Assembly (NCBI GenBank): GCA_900544445.1
Contig: UQVK01000030.1
Location: 1-35,981, forward strand
DNA length: 35,981 nt
From: an uncultured Lachnospiraceae bacterium
Lineage (GTDB): Bacteria; Bacillota; Clostridia; Lachnospirales; Lachnospiraceae
Direction: 5' to 3'
Below are positions 33,721 through 35,981 of this stretch, piece by piece. Both the position numbers and the translations under genes were made by a program. Every line of letters begins with the position of its first letter. Position 1 is the first letter of the stretch. Under the pieces are notes generated by a model. The model was not told the DNA's origin. It searched no databases and worked only from the letters and a program-made list of their open reading frames with translations.

Positions 33721-35981
33721 ATGGCGAAGGCTTTTTTTGAGGTGTTTCCGGGTCTGAAGCTGGAAGGAAAACGAAAGGATCTGTTTGCGCAGACGCAGGT
33801 GGAACGGGTGACCGCGACGCGTGCGAAGGATTTCGTGCGCGTGTATCTGGAGAGCAGCCGTCTGATTTTAAAGGAGGATGTGTTCGCCGTGGAGAAGGAG
33901 ATTCAGAAACAGCTCTTTCCCGGCGTGAACATCACGGTCCGGCTCTATGAGAGATTTCACCTTTCCTCCCAGTTTAACCGGGAAACCCTTCTTGAGGTCT
34001 ATCGGGACAGCATCCTTCTGGAGCTGTCCCGGTACAGCCATCTTTTATACAATATGTTCAAAAATGCGGAGATCAGCTTTCCGCAGGAGGATCGGATGCA
34101 CCTTCTGATTGAGGATACGGTGCTTGCCCGTTCCAAATGTGAGGAGCTGGGCCGGATTCTGGAAAAGATCTTTGGGGAGAGGTGCGGCCTTCCGCTGATC
34201 GTTTATTTTGATTACAGGGAAGCGAAGGCCGGAAGGTTCCGTGAGGAGGATGAGCTCCTCATTTCCCGCCGGGTGGCGGAGATTGCCGCCCGTTACCGGG
34301 GAAGCGGCGGGCATCAGCCCGCCTTCGGGGAGGCGGCAGGTGCCGGCGCTTCCAATGTCCGGCCGTTTCCGGGAAACGAAAAACGCGCGGAGACTGCGGC
34401 GCAGTCCGCCCGGGCAGGCCGTGCTTCCGTGGAAGGTATGTCCGCCGCTCCGGGCGGACTGCCGGAAAGCCCCATGGCGGATACTGCCTATGAGGCCTAT
34501 CTGGCAGGTATGGCGCAGGATGCAGCCGCCGCCGGAATGGATGGCATGGCCGCAGCTGTTTTTGAAAACGGTGCGCAGAATGCGGGAGCGTCTTCAGCCG
34601 GAGGCGGAAACGCGGGCAGAGAAGGCGTTTCCGGCGGCCAGCGCGGTACGGGGAGCGCGAAGGGGGACTTCACGAAGAGCGGCTTCGGCGAGAGCCGGGA
34701 AGGCCGTTTTGCCGGGAAGCGTTCCGGCGGCTTTTCCAGGAGAAGAGGCGGCGGGGACGGCGATTTTTACCGTTCTCCGAAGCGGTCTGACAATCCGGAT
34801 GTGATTTACGGCAGAGATTTTGAGGACGAAGCCATCCCCATGGAGGAAATCATGGGAGAGATGGGCGAGGTGACGGTGCGCGGCCGCATTCTGAAGCTGG
34901 ACAAGCGGGAGATCAAGAACGAGCGCACCATCCTGATCTTCGATGTGACGGATTATACGGATACCTTCACCATCAAAATGTTTGCGAAAAACGACCAGGT
35001 GGCGGAACTCTGCGAAGGAATCAAGCCAGGGGCCTTCGTGAAGCTGAAGGGGATGACCATGGTTGACAGGTTTGACGGAGAACTGACCATCGGTTCATTG
35101 GTTGGACTGAAAAAGATCAGCGATTTCACCCACAGCCGTCAGGATCACAGCCTCCGCAAGCGGGTGGAGCTGCACTGCCATACAAAAATGAGCGATATGG
35201 ACGGCGTTTCCGAGGTGAAGGACATCGTGAAGAGGGCCTATCAGTGGGGCCATCCGGCCATCGCCATCACGGACCACGGCGTGGTGCAGGCTTTCCCGGA
35301 CGCCAATCATCTCATAGACGACCTGTGGAAGGCGGAGAAGAAAAAAAGGCAGGAGGCCGGGGATGAGCACCCGGACCGGAACGATTTCTTCAAGGTGATC
35401 TACGGCGTGGAAGCCTATCTGGTGGACGATCTGAAGGAGATCGTCACAAATGGAAAGGGCCAGCCGCTGGACGGGCGCTATGTGGTATTCGATATTGAAA
35501 CCACAGGCTTTTCCCCTGTGAAAAATAAGATCATCGAGATCGGCGCCGTAAAAGTGGAGGTGGAAAACGGCGAGGGGAAGATCACGGACCGGTTTTCTAC
35601 CTTTGTGAACCCTCAGGTGCCCATCCCTTTTGAGATCGAAAAGCTCACCGGCATCAACGATGAAATGGTGGCGGGCGCAGCGGCCATTGAGGAGGTGCTG
35701 CCGGAATTTCTCGCTTTCTGCGAGGGCTGTGTGCTGGTGGCGCACAACGCGGGTTTTGACACCAGTTTTATTCGGGAGAACGCGGCCAGACAGTCGCTTC
35801 CCTTTGACTATACCTATGTGGACACGGTGGGCATTGCAAGAGTGCTGCTTCCCCATCAGGCGAAGCATACCCTGGATGCGGTGGCCAAAACTCTGGGCAT
35901 TTCTCTGGAAAACCACCACAGAGCGGTGGATGATGCGGAGGCCACGGCGGAGATTTTCGTCCGCTTCAGTAAAATGCTGAA
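33721..35981 (+). CDS. polC: DNA polymerase III PolC-type alpha subunit, 5' portion
   Basis: PolC is the replicative DNA polymerase of Firmicutes with built-in proofreading. The frame is open from ATG 33721 to the window end, giving 753 residues of a protein normally near 1450; polymerase palm, fingers and thumb lie outside. Seen in order: an N-terminal domain (1-185), a Gly/Ala/Arg-rich linker (about 195-370), an OB fold (about 383-470), a PHP segment (VELHCHTKMSDMDG, about 482-495) and the DEDDh exonuclease. The exonuclease has D591/E593 in FDIETTG, HNAGFDTSF and H733/D738 in HHRAVDDAEAT, which interrupts the PHP domain as is typical of PolC. GGAAGGA within the end of ispG serves as ribosome site. 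The linker is much longer than expected. Confidence 0.96.
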   Translation, partial: MAKAFFEVFPGLKLEGKRKDLFAQTQVERVTATRAKDFVRVYLESSRLILKEDVFAVEKEIQKQLFPGVNITVRLYERFHLSSQFNRETLLEVYRDSILLELSRYSHLLYNMFKNAEISFPQEDRMHLLIEDTVLARSKCEELGRILEKIFGERCGLPLIVYFDYREAKAGRFREEDELLISRRVAEIAARYRGSGGHQPAFGEAAGAGASNVRPFPGNEKRAETAAQSARAGRASVEGMSAAPGGLPESPMADTAYEAYLAGMAQDAAAAGMDGMAAAVFENGAQNAGASSAGGGNAGREGVSGGQRGTGSAKGDFTKSGFGESREGRFAGKRSGGFSRRRGGGDGDFYRSPKRSDNPDVIYGRDFEDEAIPMEEIMGEMGEVTVRGRILKLDKREIKNERTILIFDVTDYTDTFTIKMFAKNDQVAELCEGIKPGAFVKLKGMTMVDRFDGELTIGSLVGLKKISDFTHSRQDHSLRKRVELHCHTKMSDMDGVSEVKDIVKRAYQWGHPAIAITDHGVVQAFPDANHLIDDLWKAEKKKRQEAGDEHPDRNDFFKVIYGVEAYLVDDLKEIVTNGKGQPLDGRYVVFDIETTGFSPVKNKIIEIGAVKVEVENGEGKITDRFSTFVNPQVPIPFEIEKLTGINDEMVAGAAAIEEVLPEFLAFCEGCVLVAHNAGFDTSFIRENAARQSLPFDYTYVDTVGIARVLLPHQAKHTLDAVAKTLGISLENHHRAVDDAEATAEIFVRFSKML

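Overview
The window looks like chromosomal DNA of a spore-forming, anaerobic, moderately GC-rich member of the Clostridia, most likely Lachnospiraceae (Clostridium cluster XIVa). This rests on a SpoVD-like penicillin-binding protein, PolC, DivIB, PASTA kinase and YugP-type protease homologues, strong AGGAGG-type ribosome sites, frequent TTG/GTG starts and the gene order. No species call is possible from the sequence alone. Every gene is on the + strand. I saw no rRNA, tRNA, insertion sequence, prophage or CRISPR array.

Layout. (1) Positions 1-1704 hold the 3' part of a GH2 beta-galactosidase, closed by a strong terminator. (2) Positions 1869-5151 hold a two-gene operon for an ATP-driven 2-hydroxyacyl-CoA-dehydratase-type Fe-S enzyme. 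The second gene fuses a dehydratase-like subunit to its BadF/HgdC-type ATPase activator. Its leader carries four perfect hairpins. (3) Positions 5176-18859 have a promoter, murE, then the classic Firmicutes run priA-def-fmt-(yugP-like)-rsmB-rlmN-stp-prkC-rsgA, followed by ychF and a terminator. These genes cover replication restart, formyl-Met handling, rRNA methylation, Ser/Thr phosphorylation signalling and ribosome assembly. (4) Positions 18970-32611 hold the division and cell-wall (dcw) cluster: sigma-A promoter, four phased MraZ-type operator repeats, then mraZ, rsmH, ftsL-like, a class B PBP, a SpoVD-like PBP, mraY, murD, ftsW/spoVE, murA, divIB and ftsZ, with a separate promoter before ftsZ and a terminator after it. 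(5) Positions 32632-35981 hold ispG (isoprenoid precursor synthesis) and the 5' part of polC, cut by the window edge.

How the genes work together. MurE, MurD, MurA and MraY make peptidoglycan precursor, and FtsW with the two class B PBPs polymerises and crosslinks it. FtsL, DivIB and FtsZ organise the septum. PrkC and Stp form a kinase/phosphatase pair whose PASTA domains are expected to sense wall fragments. MraZ probably autoregulates the dcw cluster.

The most interesting signals are not in gene content. They are (a) compact GC-rich hairpins placed just before the ribosome site of several genes (dehydratase operon, murE, fmt, murD, ispG), (b) a terminator-like hairpin whose 3' arm contains the only good Shine-Dalgarno of the SpoVD-like gene, (c) the fused dehydratase/activator with a possible internal start, (d) the textbook MraZ operator, and (e) protein oddities: KTA instead of KTG in the SpoVD-like PBP, a long low-complexity linker in PolC, and Arg/Gly/Tyr-rich tails on two divisome proteins.
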